Below, piece after piece: positions 42,477 through 51,742 of a stretch of DNA of 64,000 nt (the stretch's first letter is position 1; every line of letters starts with the position of its first letter). The DNA is taken from positions 1-64,000 of the forward strand of contig CAMSSU010000002.1 in the NCBI GenBank assembly GCA_947063485.1, given 5' to 3'. The notes under the pieces are model-generated. The model made no database searches, was not told the origin of the DNA, and saw only the letters and a program-made list of their open reading frames with translations. The position numbers and the translations under genes were made by a program. Source of the stretch: an uncultured Clostridia bacterium. Lineage in GTDB: Bacteria; Bacillota; Clostridia; Christensenellales; Christensenellaceae.

Positions 42477-43571
42477 ATGGCAGCAGAAAAAGAGCAAAAT
42501 GCGCGGGTGCTGGACAAAATTGCAGAGCCGTTGCTCAAGTGGTATTCGGAAAATGCGCGGATACTGCCCTGGCGGGAGAGGCCGGAGCCATACCGCGTTT
42601 GGGTCAGCGAGATTATGCTGCAACAGACTCGGGTGGAGGCAGTCAAGCCCTATTATGAGCGGTTTCTTTCTGCACTGCCCAGCGTTGCGGCTTTGGCAGA
42701 AGCGCCGGAAGAGCAGCTGCTAAAGCTCTGGGAGGGGCTTGGGTATTACAGCAGGGTGCGCAATCTCCAAAAAGCGGCACAGAAAGTGATGCAGGAATAT
42801 GGCGGAGCATTGCCAGCCAGCTATGAACAGCTGAAAAGCCTGCCGGGCATTGGGGAATACACAGCCGGGGCGATCGCTTCCATGGCGTTTGGCATCGCTG
42901 TGCCTGTGGTGGATGGGAATGTTCTGCGCGTGATTTCCCGGATCACCGGCAGTTTCGAGCAAATTGATACGACGGCATGCAAAAAGCGCATATGGAAGGA
43001 GCTTGGCCAGATCATGCCGGGCGACGCGCCGGGAGATTTTAATCAGGCGCTGATGGAGCTCGGGGCGACGGTCTGCCTGCCAAACGGGGCGCCGCTCTGC
43101 GAGCGCTGTCCTCTGGCCGAGGGGTGCATTGCCCGGGCCAACGGATGGATCCCGCAGATTCCCGTCCGTGCGCCAAAAAAGCAGAAAAAGGTAGAGCACT
43201 ATACAGTTCTGCTCCTATGGCAGGATGGCAAAATTGCCTTGCAGCGCCGGCAGGAGAGGGGGCTACTGGCGGGCATGTGGCAATTCCCCAGCCTGGCTGG
43301 CCGGCTTAGCCGGGAAGAGACCAAGCGGGAGCTGGAGCAGCAGGGCGCGGAAATTTTGGAGATGCGGCCGGCGGGGCAGGCCCAGCATATTTTCACGCAC
43401 ATCATCTGGAAGATGAACGGCTATGATATTTGCCTGAAGCAGCCGCCCGGCTGGGAGGGTTTGCAGTTTTGGGAGCCGCAGGAAATGCTGGAAAGGGCGG
43501 CACTGCCCGCGGCTTTCCGGCATTATACGGCTCTGGTGCGGCAGGCCGCAGAAAAAGAAAGAGAGGAGTAA
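42477..43571 (+). CDS. mutY: A/G-specific adenine glycosylase MutY
   Basis: A 364-residue MutY, which removes adenine mispaired with 8-oxoguanine. The N-terminal helix-hairpin-helix catalytic domain shows PWRERPEPYRVWVSEIMLQQTR, LPGIGEYTAGAI and the catalytic aspartate in VVDGNVLRVISR. The four-cysteine [4Fe-4S] loop is CLPNGAPLCERCPLAEGC near 199-216. The C-terminal NUDIX-like 8-oxoG recognition domain starts about 235. I place the start at ATG 42477 with GGGAGGAG upstream, and an in-frame ATG at 42420 lacks a site. It ends 5 bases before the response-regulator gene, which may be co-transcribed. Confidence 0.95.
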   Translation: MAAEKEQNARVLDKIAEPLLKWYSENARILPWRERPEPYRVWVSEIMLQQTRVEAVKPYYERFLSALPSVAALAEAPEEQLLKLWEGLGYYSRVRNLQKAAQKVMQEYGGALPASYEQLKSLPGIGEYTAGAIASMAFGIAVPVVDGNVLRVISRITGSFEQIDTTACKKRIWKELGQIMPGDAPGDFNQALMELGATVCLPNGAPLCERCPLAEGCIARANGWIPQIPVRAPKKQKKVEHYTVLLLWQDGKIALQRRQERGLLAGMWQFPSLAGRLSREETKRELEQQGAEILEMRPAGQAQHIFTHIIWKMNGYDICLKQPPGWEGLQFWEPQEMLERAALPAAFRHYTALVRQAAEKEREE

Positions 43572-43576
43572 AAAGC

Positions 43577-44239
43577 GTGGCAAAGATATTTCTGGTGGAG
43601 GATGATGCGCGCATCAGCAAGGAACTGGCTTCTTTGCTGGGCAAATACGGCTATGAGTGCCAAACAGCGCAGAATTATGAGAATATGGTAGACGTTATTT
43701 TAGCTGCCCAGCCGCATCTGGTATTGCTGGATATTAACCTGCCCATGTACGACGGCTACTACATCTGCCGGGAACTGCGCAAGAGATCCGGCATTCCCAT
43801 CATCGTCGTAACCAGCCGGGACAGCGACAGCGACGAGCTGATGAGCATGAATCTCGGCGCGGATGATTTCATCACAAAGCCTTATAACACGCAGATTTTG
43901 CTGGCGCGCATTGCGGCGGTGCTGGCCCGGGCCTATCAGCAGGAGGGGCAGAGCATCGAGCATAACGGCCTGCGGCTTTCGCTGGGAGACGGCAAAATTT
44001 ACTGCGGGGAACAGCAGGCAGAGCTGACGAAAAACGAGCAGCGCATTTTGCACCTGCTCATGGCCAGCAAGGGGCAGGTGGTCAGCCGGGAAGAGATGAT
44101 GAACGCGCTTTGGCAATCGGATGAGTTTGTGGACGACAATACGCTGACCGTCAACATCAACCGCCTGCGCAAGAAGCTGGCGCAGGTGGGCCGGGAAGAT
44201 TATCTCATCACAAGGCGGGGCATGGGATACCTCGTCTAG
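43577..44239 (+). CDS. BceR-like response regulator
   Basis: A 220-residue OmpR-type regulator. The receiver has VEDDARI, phosphoacceptor Asp52 (LLDINLPMYDG), TSRDSDSDE and the Lys in FITKPYN. The winged helix from about 125 (LTKNEQRILHLLMASKGQVVSREEMM) contacts DNA. The frame is open well upstream into mutY, but GTG 43577 after GAGAGGAG gives the normal receiver start. Order and features of the next three genes identify a Bce-type antimicrobial-peptide sensing module. Confidence 0.92.
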   Translation: MAKIFLVEDDARISKELASLLGKYGYECQTAQNYENMVDVILAAQPHLVLLDINLPMYDGYYICRELRKRSGIPIIVVTSRDSDSDELMSMNLGADDFITKPYNTQILLARIAAVLARAYQQEGQSIEHNGLRLSLGDGKIYCGEQQAELTKNEQRILHLLMASKGQVVSREEMMNALWQSDEFVDDNTLTVNINRLRKKLAQVGREDYLITRRGMGYLV

Positions 44240-44260
44240 CGGCGCAAGTTAGGAGGCAAT

Positions 44261-45259
44261 ATGCTAAGAAAGCTGCTTAGGGAGCAAATTTGGGCGATTC
44301 TGATCTATCTGGCGGCCATGGCTTTTTCCGGATGGATTTTGATGGCCTACCATATGGGCGCTCAGGCGCTGATTTTCTTTGAAGGCTGCTATTTGGTCTG
44401 CGGGATCGCCTGCCTTTTGATCTATCTTTTGCCGCGGTATCGGTTTTACCGGGAGGCGGCGCGGGCAGAGCAGGAGCTGGAGGAGAAATACATGCTCTAT
44501 GACGTCCTGGAGCCGCCGGGATTTTGGGAGGGGCAGATTCTCTGCGCCCTGCTGGAGGAGGCGGGCAGGGCCATGAAACAGCGGGTTTCGGCATATGAGC
44601 GCGCCTCCCAGGAATACCGGGAGTATGTTGAGGCGTGGGTGCATGAAATAAAAACGCCGATTGCCTCGGGCAAGCTTTTGGCGGAAAATAATCCATCCGA
44701 GCAGATGGACGCCATGGCCAGCGAGCTTGCGAAGATCGATTCCTATATCGAACAGGCGCTCTATTATGCCAGAAGCAGCAGCGCGGAGCAGGATTATCTG
44801 GTGCGCCGCTATCCCCTGGAGGAGCTGGTGCGCGGCGCGCTGCGCAGCCAGGCGCGGCCGCTGATTTTGGGGGGTGTCGCTGTTCACATGGAAACGCTGG
44901 ATTATACCGTCTATACGGACGCGAAATGGATGAACTTTATGCTGGGGCAGGTTTTGGGAAATTCGGCCAAATACGGGGCCAAGAACCTGCGCATCTGGGC
45001 GGAGGAGAGCCGGGAATATACCCTGCTGCACCTGGCAGACGACGGCATCGGCGTTGGCCGGCAGGATATCGGCAGAATTTTTGAAAAAGGGTTTACAGGC
45101 GAAAACGGCAGGGTTTATGGAAAATCCACGGGCATGGGGCTTTATTTATGCAAAAAGCTCGCGGATAAGCTGGGACTGGGCATTTCGGCCTATTCGGGCG
45201 AAAAAGGCGGCCTGCGCATCAGCTTTGTCTTCCCAAAAGGCAGCCTTACAGAAATGTAA
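44261..45259 (+). CDS. BceS-like intramembrane-sensing histidine kinase
   Basis: A 332-residue kinase with two transmembrane helices in the first 58 residues joined by a very short loop, so it has no extracellular sensor domain. This is the intramembrane-sensing type that reads the state of the partner ABC transporter. The phosphoacceptor His128 is in WVHEIKTPIAS, and the ATPase has GNSAKYG (N box), DDGIGVG, and GKSTGMGLYLCKKL (G box). GGAGG precedes the ATG. The stop codon lies inside the putative BceR operator. Confidence 0.92.
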   Translation: MLRKLLREQIWAILIYLAAMAFSGWILMAYHMGAQALIFFEGCYLVCGIACLLIYLLPRYRFYREAARAEQELEEKYMLYDVLEPPGFWEGQILCALLEEAGRAMKQRVSAYERASQEYREYVEAWVHEIKTPIASGKLLAENNPSEQMDAMASELAKIDSYIEQALYYARSSSAEQDYLVRRYPLEELVRGALRSQARPLILGGVAVHMETLDYTVYTDAKWMNFMLGQVLGNSAKYGAKNLRIWAEESREYTLLHLADDGIGVGRQDIGRIFEKGFTGENGRVYGKSTGMGLYLCKKLADKLGLGISAYSGEKGGLRISFVFPKGSLTEM

Positions 45260-45270
45260 GGAAAGTGTAA
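45246..45270 (+). promoter_or_regulatory. BceR-type operator upstream of the transporter genes
   Basis: TTACA-GAAA-TGTAA (45246-45259) matches the known BceR-family box TnACA-N4-TGTAA exactly. An extra half-site TGTAA (45266-45270) follows. It overlaps the kinase stop codon. A weak -35 TGGCAA (45281) and TACACT (45304) with 17-base spacing lie downstream, as expected for an activated promoter. Confidence 0.75.
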
Positions 45271-45361
45271 GCCAGGCAAATGGCAAGCCGTTTTATTTTG
45301 GGCTACACTAATACTCGAAGGGCGTGAAGAGCGCCCAAGCGTGAAATGAGGTGTTAGCAAA

Positions 45362-46129
45362 ATGCAGTCAGTTTTAAGTGTGCAGAATATTGAAAAATAC
45401 TACGGCAGCAAAGGAGCCATCACCAGGGCGATCAACCACATCAGCCTGGAAGTGGGCAAGGGGGAGTTCCTGGGCATCATGGGCGCCTCGGGCAGCGGCA
45501 AGACGACGCTGCTCAACTGCATATCGACCATCGATAAGGTAACGGCAGGGCGCATCATCGTCGGCGGGCGGGATGTAACGCATCTGAAGGGCAAAGAGCT
45601 CTCCAAATTCCGCCGCCAGCAGCTTGGCTTTATTTTCCAGGATTTCAACCTGCTGGATACGCTGACGGCCTATGAGAACATTGCCTTGGCGCTCTCCATT
45701 CAGAACGTCCCGGCGCAGGAGATCGAACAGCGCGTGCGCAAAGTGGCCATGCAGCTGAGCATCGGGCATGTTTTGGATAAGTTTCCCTATCAGATGTCCG
45801 GCGGCGAAAAACAGCGGACGGCCAGCGCCCGGGCGATCATCACGAATCCTTCCCTGATTTTGGCGGATGAGCCGACGGGCGCGCTGGATTCCAAATCGGC
45901 CCGGATGCTGCTGGACAGCCTGGTGCGCATGAATGACGGCCTTGGAGCGACGATTCTGATGGTTACGCACGATGCTTTCACGGCCAGCTATGCCAAGCGC
46001 ATCCTGTTCATCAAGGACGGCGAGATTTTCAGCGAGCTGGTTCGGGGCGGAGACAGCCGGAAGGAGTTTTTTGAGCGCATCCTTCAGGTCGTAACGCTGC
46101 TTGGAGGTGATAGCGATGTCCTCTATTAA
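45362..46129 (+). CDS. BceA-like ABC transporter ATP-binding protein
   Basis: A 255-residue ABC ATPase of the MacB/BceA/FtsE group. Walker A is GASGSGKTT near residue 41, the Q loop is in FQDFNLLDTLTAYENIALAL, the signature is MSGGEKQR near 149, Walker B is LILADEPTGALD near 165, and the H loop is MVTHD. It energises the large permease encoded next, with which it overlaps by 14 bases. In characterised systems this transporter frees lipid II-cycle targets from peptides such as bacitracin and also gates the kinase. Confidence 0.94.
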   Translation: MQSVLSVQNIEKYYGSKGAITRAINHISLEVGKGEFLGIMGASGSGKTTLLNCISTIDKVTAGRIIVGGRDVTHLKGKELSKFRRQQLGFIFQDFNLLDTLTAYENIALALSIQNVPAQEIEQRVRKVAMQLSIGHVLDKFPYQMSGGEKQRTASARAIITNPSLILADEPTGALDSKSARMLLDSLVRMNDGLGATILMVTHDAFTASYAKRILFIKDGEIFSELVRGGDSRKEFFERILQVVTLLGGDSDVLY

Positions 46130-48098
46130 GCTGGCTTTTAAAAACGTCGGCAAGAGCATCCGGGATTACGCCATCTACTTTCTGACGCTGGCGCTGGGCG
46201 TCTGCATCTTCTATGTGTTCAATTCCATGGATTCCCAGGCATTGCTGACGGGCCTCTCTATGGCCCAGGGCGGCGTGCTGGAAATGCTGGTTACGGCCAT
46301 CAACGCGACTTCCGTCTTCGTCTCGGCAATTTTGGCCTTCCTCATCGTATATGCCAACAAGTTTTTGATGCGGCGCAGAAAAAAGGAGCTGGGGGTCTAC
46401 CTGATTTTGGGCATGCCCAAAGGTAAGGTTTCCTTCATTTTGGCGATGGAGACGTTTATCATCGGCCTGTTTGCCCTGGCCATGGGGCTGGTTGCCGGCG
46501 TTCTGCTCTCTCAGGGGCTGTCTGTGCTGGTGGCATCCATGTTTCAGGTCAAGCTGGAGCTGTTCCAGTTTGTGTTTTCCACCGCGGCGCTGCTCAAAAC
46601 ACTGCTGTATTTCGGCGCGATTTTCCTGATCGTGATGCTGCTCAACGTCGTGCATGTCTCGAGATGCAAGCTGATTGCGCTGATAAACGCCGAGCGCGCC
46701 AATGAAAAGGCATACAGCGGAAAGCTCTGGCTCTCGGTTCTCGCGTTTATCGCCTCGGCAGGCTGCCTGGGATATGCCTATCAGCAGATCATCGACAACG
46801 GCCTTGTGCTTTTGAACGACCAGTTCAACCGGGCGATCCTGTTCGGCGTGATCGGGACGCTGCTCTTCTTCTTTTCGCTTTCCGGGTTTTTGCTCAAGCT
46901 GATCAAGAGCAACAAGGCGCTCTATCACCGGGGGCTGAACAGCTTCGTATTCCGGCAGCTCAATTCCAAAATCAACACAAACTTCCTCTCCATGACGTTC
47001 GTCTGCCTGATGCTGTTTTTCGCCATTGCGGTTACGGCGACGGGCTCCGGGCTCAACTATGCGATTACCAAAACTGCCATGGAGAACGTGCCCTATGATG
47101 CGACGGTCTCCTTCGACGCCGTAGGGGAGCAGGGGGCGCAGGCGCAGATGCAGGAAAATGGCTTTGAGCCTGGCCATTATTTTAAGGAGAGCTGCCTGTT
47201 CTCCTACCGTGAGACGGGCATCAAATACACGCAGTATCTGGATTCGGCAGATTTTCCCTCTAGCGGCACCAATATCAGCAGCCGGACGTTCGACGCGATC
47301 TCCATCTCGGAATATAATGCGCTCATGCGCCTTCAGGGCAAGAAGAAGATTGCGCTGGGCCAGGGGGAATATGCCGTCAGCGCGGCAGCGGAAAAGACGC
47401 AGGGCGCGGGCCAGAAGCTGCTGGATACCGGCGCTGTGATCCAGATTGGGCAGGAGCAGCTAAGGCCGGCAAAGGCAGCGCTGCAAACAGACTATTTTGA
47501 AACCATGAGTTCCAATCCCATCAACCTCGTCCTGATTTTGCCGGATGAAGCTGCCGCGCAGATTCCGGAATACCGAACCTGCCTGGCGGGCAACTATCCC
47601 AGCGGAGACAGGGAAGCGCTGGATTTGCAGCTGGATACGGATTATGAAGGCGTGTGGCCGGGGATGCGCATCGTAACGGCGGGGCGCGTGATGATGATGC
47701 AGACGGGCATGAAGGCGATGGTGCTGTTTGTGCTGCTCTATCTGGGCATCATCTTCCTCATCGCGGCTTCGGCGGTTCTGGCTTTGCAGCAGCTTTCGGA
47801 AACGGCGGATAATGTTTCCAGATATGCGCTGCTGCGCAAGCTGGGCGTAGACGACGATATGGCCAGAAAAGCCATGCGCCGGCAGGTTGCCCTCTATTTC
47901 TTCATTCCGCTGGCTCTGGCGCTGGTGCATTCGGCCGTTGCCATCTATGTGGTCAACAAGATGGTGATGGAGTTTAAAGTCCAAAGCTCGCTGCTCAGCA
48001 TTCTATGCTCGGCAGGGCTGCTGCTGGTACTCTATGGCATCTACTATTTTGCCACATACCAGAGCTGCAAGGGCATGATTCGGGAACGCAATAAATAG
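46116..48098 (+). CDS. BceB-like ABC transporter permease
   Basis: A 660-residue permease of the BceB type. About ten transmembrane helices are seen, with FtsX-like blocks at residues 50-200 and at the C-terminus, and a large extracellular domain of about 210 residues between helices 7 and 8 (about 320-530), the hallmark of peptide-sensing BceB proteins. The start ATG 46116 follows GGAGGTGA inside the ATPase gene. Which peptide is recognised cannot be told from sequence. A terminator follows. Confidence 0.93.
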   Translation: MSSIKLAFKNVGKSIRDYAIYFLTLALGVCIFYVFNSMDSQALLTGLSMAQGGVLEMLVTAINATSVFVSAILAFLIVYANKFLMRRRKKELGVYLILGMPKGKVSFILAMETFIIGLFALAMGLVAGVLLSQGLSVLVASMFQVKLELFQFVFSTAALLKTLLYFGAIFLIVMLLNVVHVSRCKLIALINAERANEKAYSGKLWLSVLAFIASAGCLGYAYQQIIDNGLVLLNDQFNRAILFGVIGTLLFFFSLSGFLLKLIKSNKALYHRGLNSFVFRQLNSKINTNFLSMTFVCLMLFFAIAVTATGSGLNYAITKTAMENVPYDATVSFDAVGEQGAQAQMQENGFEPGHYFKESCLFSYRETGIKYTQYLDSADFPSSGTNISSRTFDAISISEYNALMRLQGKKKIALGQGEYAVSAAAEKTQGAGQKLLDTGAVIQIGQEQLRPAKAALQTDYFETMSSNPINLVLILPDEAAAQIPEYRTCLAGNYPSGDREALDLQLDTDYEGVWPGMRIVTAGRVMMMQTGMKAMVLFVLLYLGIIFLIAASAVLALQQLSETADNVSRYALLRKLGVDDDMARKAMRRQVALYFFIPLALALVHSAVAIYVVNKMVMEFKVQSSLLSILCSAGLLLVLYGIYYFATYQSCKGMIRERNK

Positions 48099-48119
48099 CT
48101 CATACCAGTCTATCTGTTC

Positions 48120-48155
48120 GGGCGCGCGGGAGCTTCCACCTGCGCGCCCATTTTT
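48120..48155 (+). terminator. Terminator after the BceAB-type operon
   Basis: GGGCGCGC (48120-48127) pairs with GCGCGCCC (48142-48149), followed by ATTTTTA. Confidence 0.8.
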
Positions 48156-48255
48156 ATGAGATAAAAAATTGCAAAGCTTCTATACAATGTGCGGTTTTTT
48201 GGTATAATAAGGTGATAGCAGAGCGGCTGGAAGCCGCCAATTTTGGGAGGAACCT

Positions 48256-49653
48256 ATGGCGAAGATAACGATCGATTTTAACCATATGCTCGCATCCAGC
48301 ATCGGGGAGCATGGAATTTGCGAGGAGGAAATTGCGCGCTGTGCAGGCAGGGTTGCGAAAGTGCATGAAGGCCTTTGTGCGAAAAGAAAAATGAATGCCT
48401 GGCGGGAGCTGCCGCATAACCAGGATGAGATCGTCCGGGATATTTTAAAGACTGCGGAAGGCATTCGGGAGAAATTCGAGTATTTTGTGGTATTTGGCAT
48501 TGGCGGCTCTGCCCTTGGGATGAAGGCACTTTTTTCCGCGCTCAAGCATCCGAGGTATAATGAACTGCCCAGGGAAAAGCGCCAGGGGCCCAAGATTTAT
48601 ATTGTGGACAACGTCGATCCGGATTCCTTGAACGCGCTTCTTGACGTGATCGATATTCGGAGGACGGCTTTTAACGTCATCACCAAATCCGGCAATACGG
48701 TGGAGACCATGTCGCAGTTCATGGTGGCGCTCTCCATGCTCAAAGAGCTGGGCGAGGATTTGAAGGAGCATATTTTCCTGACCACGGATAAGGAAAAGGG
48801 CATTCTGCGCAAAATTGCCAACGAATATGGCTTTAAGACGTTTGTCGTTCCGGATGGCGTGGGCGGCCGCTTCTCCGTGCTCAGCCCGGTCGGCTTGCTG
48901 CCTGCGGCGGTTATCGGCATCGATATCGAGGCGCTGCTGCGCGGCGCGGGGCAGATGCACGCGCTTTGCCAGAAGCCGGCGCTGGAGGAAAACCCGGCGT
49001 ATATGTATGCGATGCTCTATTTCATCGCGATGAAAAAGGGCGTCAATATCTCGGTGATGATGCCATACGCGGACGGCCTTTTGTGCACGGCGGAGTGGTA
49101 TGCGCAGCTTTGGGCGGAATCGCTGGGCAAGAAAGTGGATATCCGGGGCAATACCGTGCACGCCGGGCAGACGCCGGTGCGGGCGCTGGGTGTGACGGAT
49201 CAGCATTCGCAGGTTCAGCTCTACAACGAGGGGCCGTTTGATAAAATCATCACGTTCGTTACGGTGCAGAACTTCCGAAGCAGCCTAAGCATCCCATCTT
49301 CTCCCATCGAGATGCCGGATACGCAGTATCTGGCCGGGCAGAGCTTCAACAAGCTCATCGCGTCCGAACAGGCGGCCACGGAATATGCCGTAACCAGCGC
49401 AGGAAAGATGAACATGCGCATCACGCTGGAGCAGGTAGACGAAGAAAGCCTGGCGGCGCTGCTGTTCTTCCTGGAGATGGCCACGGCCGCGGCCGGAGAG
49501 TTTTTGGAGATCGACGCCTTCGATCAGCCGGGGGTCGAGGCCGGCAAGATCGCGACTTTTGCGCTCATGGGCCGGGAGGGATATGAGCAGAAAGCAGAGG
49601 AGCTGAGCAAAAAAGAGAAGGGCAATCCCGCTTTTTGCTATGAATGCAATTAG
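48256..49653 (+). CDS. pgi: Glucose-6-phosphate isomerase
   Basis: A 465-residue phosphoglucose isomerase, which interconverts glucose-6-phosphate and fructose-6-phosphate. The sugar isomerase (SIS) regions show FGIGGSALGMKALF, VDNVDPDSL, TKSGNTVETMSQ and the phosphate-binding serines. The catalytic Glu/His region is ALGVTDQHSQVQLYNEGP near 310-327, and the C-terminal Lys is in the final helix. GGGAGGAA precedes the ATG. A perfect TATAAT at 48203-48208 upstream is the likely -10 although the -35 is weak. It is monocistronic. Confidence 0.95.
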   Translation: MAKITIDFNHMLASSIGEHGICEEEIARCAGRVAKVHEGLCAKRKMNAWRELPHNQDEIVRDILKTAEGIREKFEYFVVFGIGGSALGMKALFSALKHPRYNELPREKRQGPKIYIVDNVDPDSLNALLDVIDIRRTAFNVITKSGNTVETMSQFMVALSMLKELGEDLKEHIFLTTDKEKGILRKIANEYGFKTFVVPDGVGGRFSVLSPVGLLPAAVIGIDIEALLRGAGQMHALCQKPALEENPAYMYAMLYFIAMKKGVNISVMMPYADGLLCTAEWYAQLWAESLGKKVDIRGNTVHAGQTPVRALGVTDQHSQVQLYNEGPFDKIITFVTVQNFRSSLSIPSSPIEMPDTQYLAGQSFNKLIASEQAATEYAVTSAGKMNMRITLEQVDEESLAALLFFLEMATAAAGEFLEIDAFDQPGVEAGKIATFALMGREGYEQKAEELSKKEKGNPAFCYECN

Positions 49654-49663
49654 ATAGCCCAAG

Positions 49664-49701
49664 GAATGCGGAGCCGGCATGACCGGAGCCGCATTCTTTT
49701 T
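49664..49701 (+). terminator. Terminator after pgi
   Basis: GAATGCGG (49664-49671) pairs with CCGCATTC (49689-49696), enclosing an inner CCGG/CCGG pairing, with a TTTTTAT tail. Confidence 0.85.
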
Positions 49702-49723
49702 ATATCATCAGGCGCCGGCCGCC

Positions 49724-49752
49724 TTGAAATCGACGGGGCGGCAAGGTATAAT
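49724..49752 (+). promoter_or_regulatory. Sigma-A promoter of fhs
   Basis: TTGAAA (49724-49729), a 17-base spacer and a perfect TATAAT (49747-49752). Confidence 0.8.
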
Positions 49753-49799
49753 AAAAGAAAATTCCAAAGAATGCGGATTGCCGCAAAAAGGAGAAAAAT

Positions 49800-51479
49800 A
49801 TGGCTGCTTACCGAACGGATATTGAGATTGCCCAGGATGCCCAGATGCTCCCCATCAGCAAAATCGCGGATGAGATTGGCCTATCAGACGACTATCTGGA
49901 ACACTATGGAAAATATAAAGCAAAGATAGATTACAACGTTTTAAAGACAAAGCGGGAGACTAAAGACGGAAAGCTCATTTTGGTTACGGCCATCACGCCC
50001 ACGCCCGCTGGAGAGGGAAAGACGACGGTCTCCGTCGGCCTGGCAGACGGCCTGCGCCAGATTGGCAAAAAGGCAGTCGTCGCCCTGCGCGAGCCTTCGC
50101 TGGGGCCTGTGTTTGGCGTCAAAGGCGGAGCGGCCGGCGGCGGCTATGCGCAGGTTGTCCCGATGGAAGATATCAACCTGCATTTTACCGGCGATATTCA
50201 CGCCATAGGCGCGGCGAACAACCTGCTGGCGGCCATGATCGACAACCATATTTACCAAGGCAATGCCCTTCGCATCGATCCTAAGAAAGTAACCTGGCGG
50301 CGGTGTGTGGATATGAACGACCGCCAGCTGCGGGAGATCGTCGGCGGCCTGGGTGTGCGCACCAATGGCGTAACGCGCCAGGATGGATACGACATCACGG
50401 TCGCTTCGGAGATCATGGCGATTTTGTGCCTGGCGACGGATATTTCGGATCTCAAGGCGCGGCTCGAGCGCACCATCATCGGCTATACTTACGACGATCA
50501 GCCGGTTACAGCGGGAGAGCTGCATGCGGCAGGGGCGATGGCGGCGCTGCTCAAAGATGCGCTCAAGCCAAACCTGGTGCAGACGCTGGAGCATACGCCG
50601 GCCTTCGTGCACGGCGGGCCTTTCGCCAATATCGCGCATGGGTGCAACTCTGTGATGGCGACAAAAACGGCGCTGAAATTTGGCGACTATGTCGTTACCG
50701 AGGCGGGGTTCGGCGCGGATTTGGGCGCAGAAAAATTCCTGGATATCAAGTGCCGCATGGCGGGGCTAACGCCCAGCGCGGTAGTCGTGGTGGCGACGGT
50801 GCGCGCCCTCAAACACCATGGCGGGGCTGCAAAAGCGGCTCTGGGAGAGGAAAACCTGGAGGCGCTCAAAGCCGGCCTGCCCAACCTGCTCCAGCATGTG
50901 GGCAATATGAAAGATGTTTACGGCCTGCCGGTGGTCGTCGCCATCAACCGCTTCCCGACGGATACAGAGGCGGAGCTGGCGCTGGTGGAAGAGGAATGCG
51001 CAAAGCTTGGCGTCAAGGCGGTGTTGACGGAAGTCTGGGGCAAAGGCGGCAAAGGCGGCATGGCGCTGGCAGAGGAAGTGGTTTCGCTCTGCGAGCAGGA
51101 AAACAGTTTTTCCTTCAGCTATGAGAGCGATCTTTCCATCATGGAGAAGCTGGAAGCGATTGCAAAGCGGGTTTACCATGCGGACGGCGTTGAGCTCATC
51201 GGCCAGGCACCAAAACAGCTGAAACAGCTGGAGGCACTGGGCTTTGGAAATGTGCCGATTTGCATTGCCAAGACGCAATATAGCTTTTCGGATAATCCGG
51301 CTCTGCTGGGCGCCCCCAGAGGATTTAAGATCACCGTCCGCAATCTGAAAATTTCGGCCGGCGCGGGATTTATCGTGGCGCTGACCGGCGATGTGATGAC
51401 CATGCCGGGGCTTCCCAAAGTGCCTTCGGCAGAGAAAATTGATGTAGATGGCGATGGCGTCATTTCCGGGCTTTTCTAA
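49800..51479 (+). CDS. fhs: Formate-tetrahydrofolate ligase
   Basis: A 559-residue formyltetrahydrofolate synthetase, which joins formate to tetrahydrofolate with ATP to supply one-carbon units. The phosphate-binding loop is [16 protein letters not shown] near residues 64-79. [36 protein letters not shown] contains the folate and formyl-phosphate signature in successive blocks, and [13 protein letters not shown] is also present. Length is normal. AAAAGGAG precedes the ATG. It is monocistronic, with no other Wood-Ljungdahl gene in the window, so an acetogenic role cannot be claimed. Confidence 0.97.
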   Translation: MAAYRTDIEIAQDAQMLPISKIADEIGLSDDYLEHYGKYKAKIDYNVLKTKRETKDGKLILVTAITPTPAGEGKTTVSVGLADGLRQIGKKAVVALREPSLGPVFGVKGGAAGGGYAQVVPMEDINLHFTGDIHAIGAANNLLAAMIDNHIYQGNALRIDPKKVTWRRCVDMNDRQLREIVGGLGVRTNGVTRQDGYDITVASEIMAILCLATDISDLKARLERTIIGYTYDDQPVTAGELHAAGAMAALLKDALKPNLVQTLEHTPAFVHGGPFANIAHGCNSVMATKTALKFGDYVVTEAGFGADLGAEKFLDIKCRMAGLTPSAVVVVATVRALKHHGGAAKAALGEENLEALKAGLPNLLQHVGNMKDVYGLPVVVAINRFPTDTEAELALVEEECAKLGVKAVLTEVWGKGGKGGMALAEEVVSLCEQENSFSFSYESDLSIMEKLEAIAKRVYHADGVELIGQAPKQLKQLEALGFGNVPICIAKTQYSFSDNPALLGAPRGFKITVRNLKISAGAGFIVALTGDVMTMPGLPKVPSAEKIDVDGDGVISGLF

Positions 51480-51487
51480 AGAAGCGT

Positions 51488-51529
51488 GCCGGCCCGCTTT
51501 CGGGGCAGCCCGTGCGGGCCGGCGGCTTT
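51488..51529 (+). terminator. Terminator after fhs
   Basis: GCCGGCCCGC (51488-51497) pairs perfectly with GCGGGCCGGC (51514-51523), with a weak T-rich tail. Confidence 0.65.
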
Positions 51530-51530
51530 C

Positions 51531-51559
51531 TTGACAATGGCTCGCCGCCATCTTATAAT
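51531..51559 (+). promoter_or_regulatory. Consensus sigma-A promoter of tRNA-Leu
   Basis: Perfect TTGACA (51531-51536), a 17-base spacer and a perfect TATAAT (51554-51559), 16 bases before the tRNA. Confidence 0.92.
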
Positions 51560-51575
51560 GGGCTAGTAGCAGTGC

Positions 51576-51662
51576 GCCGGAGTGGCGGAATCGGCAGACG
51601 CACGGGACTTAAAATCCCGGGTCGGCAACGGCGTGCGGGTTCAAGTCCCGCCTTCGGCACCA
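51576..51662 (+). tRNA. tRNA-Leu (TAA)
   Basis: An 87-base class II tRNA: acceptor GCCGGAG/CTTCGGC, anticodon loop CTTAAAA with anticodon TAA, a long variable arm (about 51621-51633), T loop TTCAAGT, discriminator A and encoded CCA. Confidence 0.96.
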
Positions 51663-51664
51663 GC

Positions 51665-51704
51665 AAAAAAGCCGCATGGATGATGGCATTCATGCGGCTT
51701 TTTT
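51665..51704 (+). terminator. Terminator after tRNA-Leu
   Basis: AAAAAAGCCGCATG/CATGCGGCTTTTTT around a 12-base loop, three bases after the CCA end. Confidence 0.92.
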
Positions 51705-51742
51705 GTATTTATCTGCCTTTGGGGCACAGGGAGGGAAGATTT

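Noticed and set aside
51512..51742. Dehydrogenase N-terminal extension through the tRNA-Leu gene
   Set aside because: It would be encoded within a tRNA and its terminator. The internal ATG 51743 has a strong ribosome site and a family-typical start.
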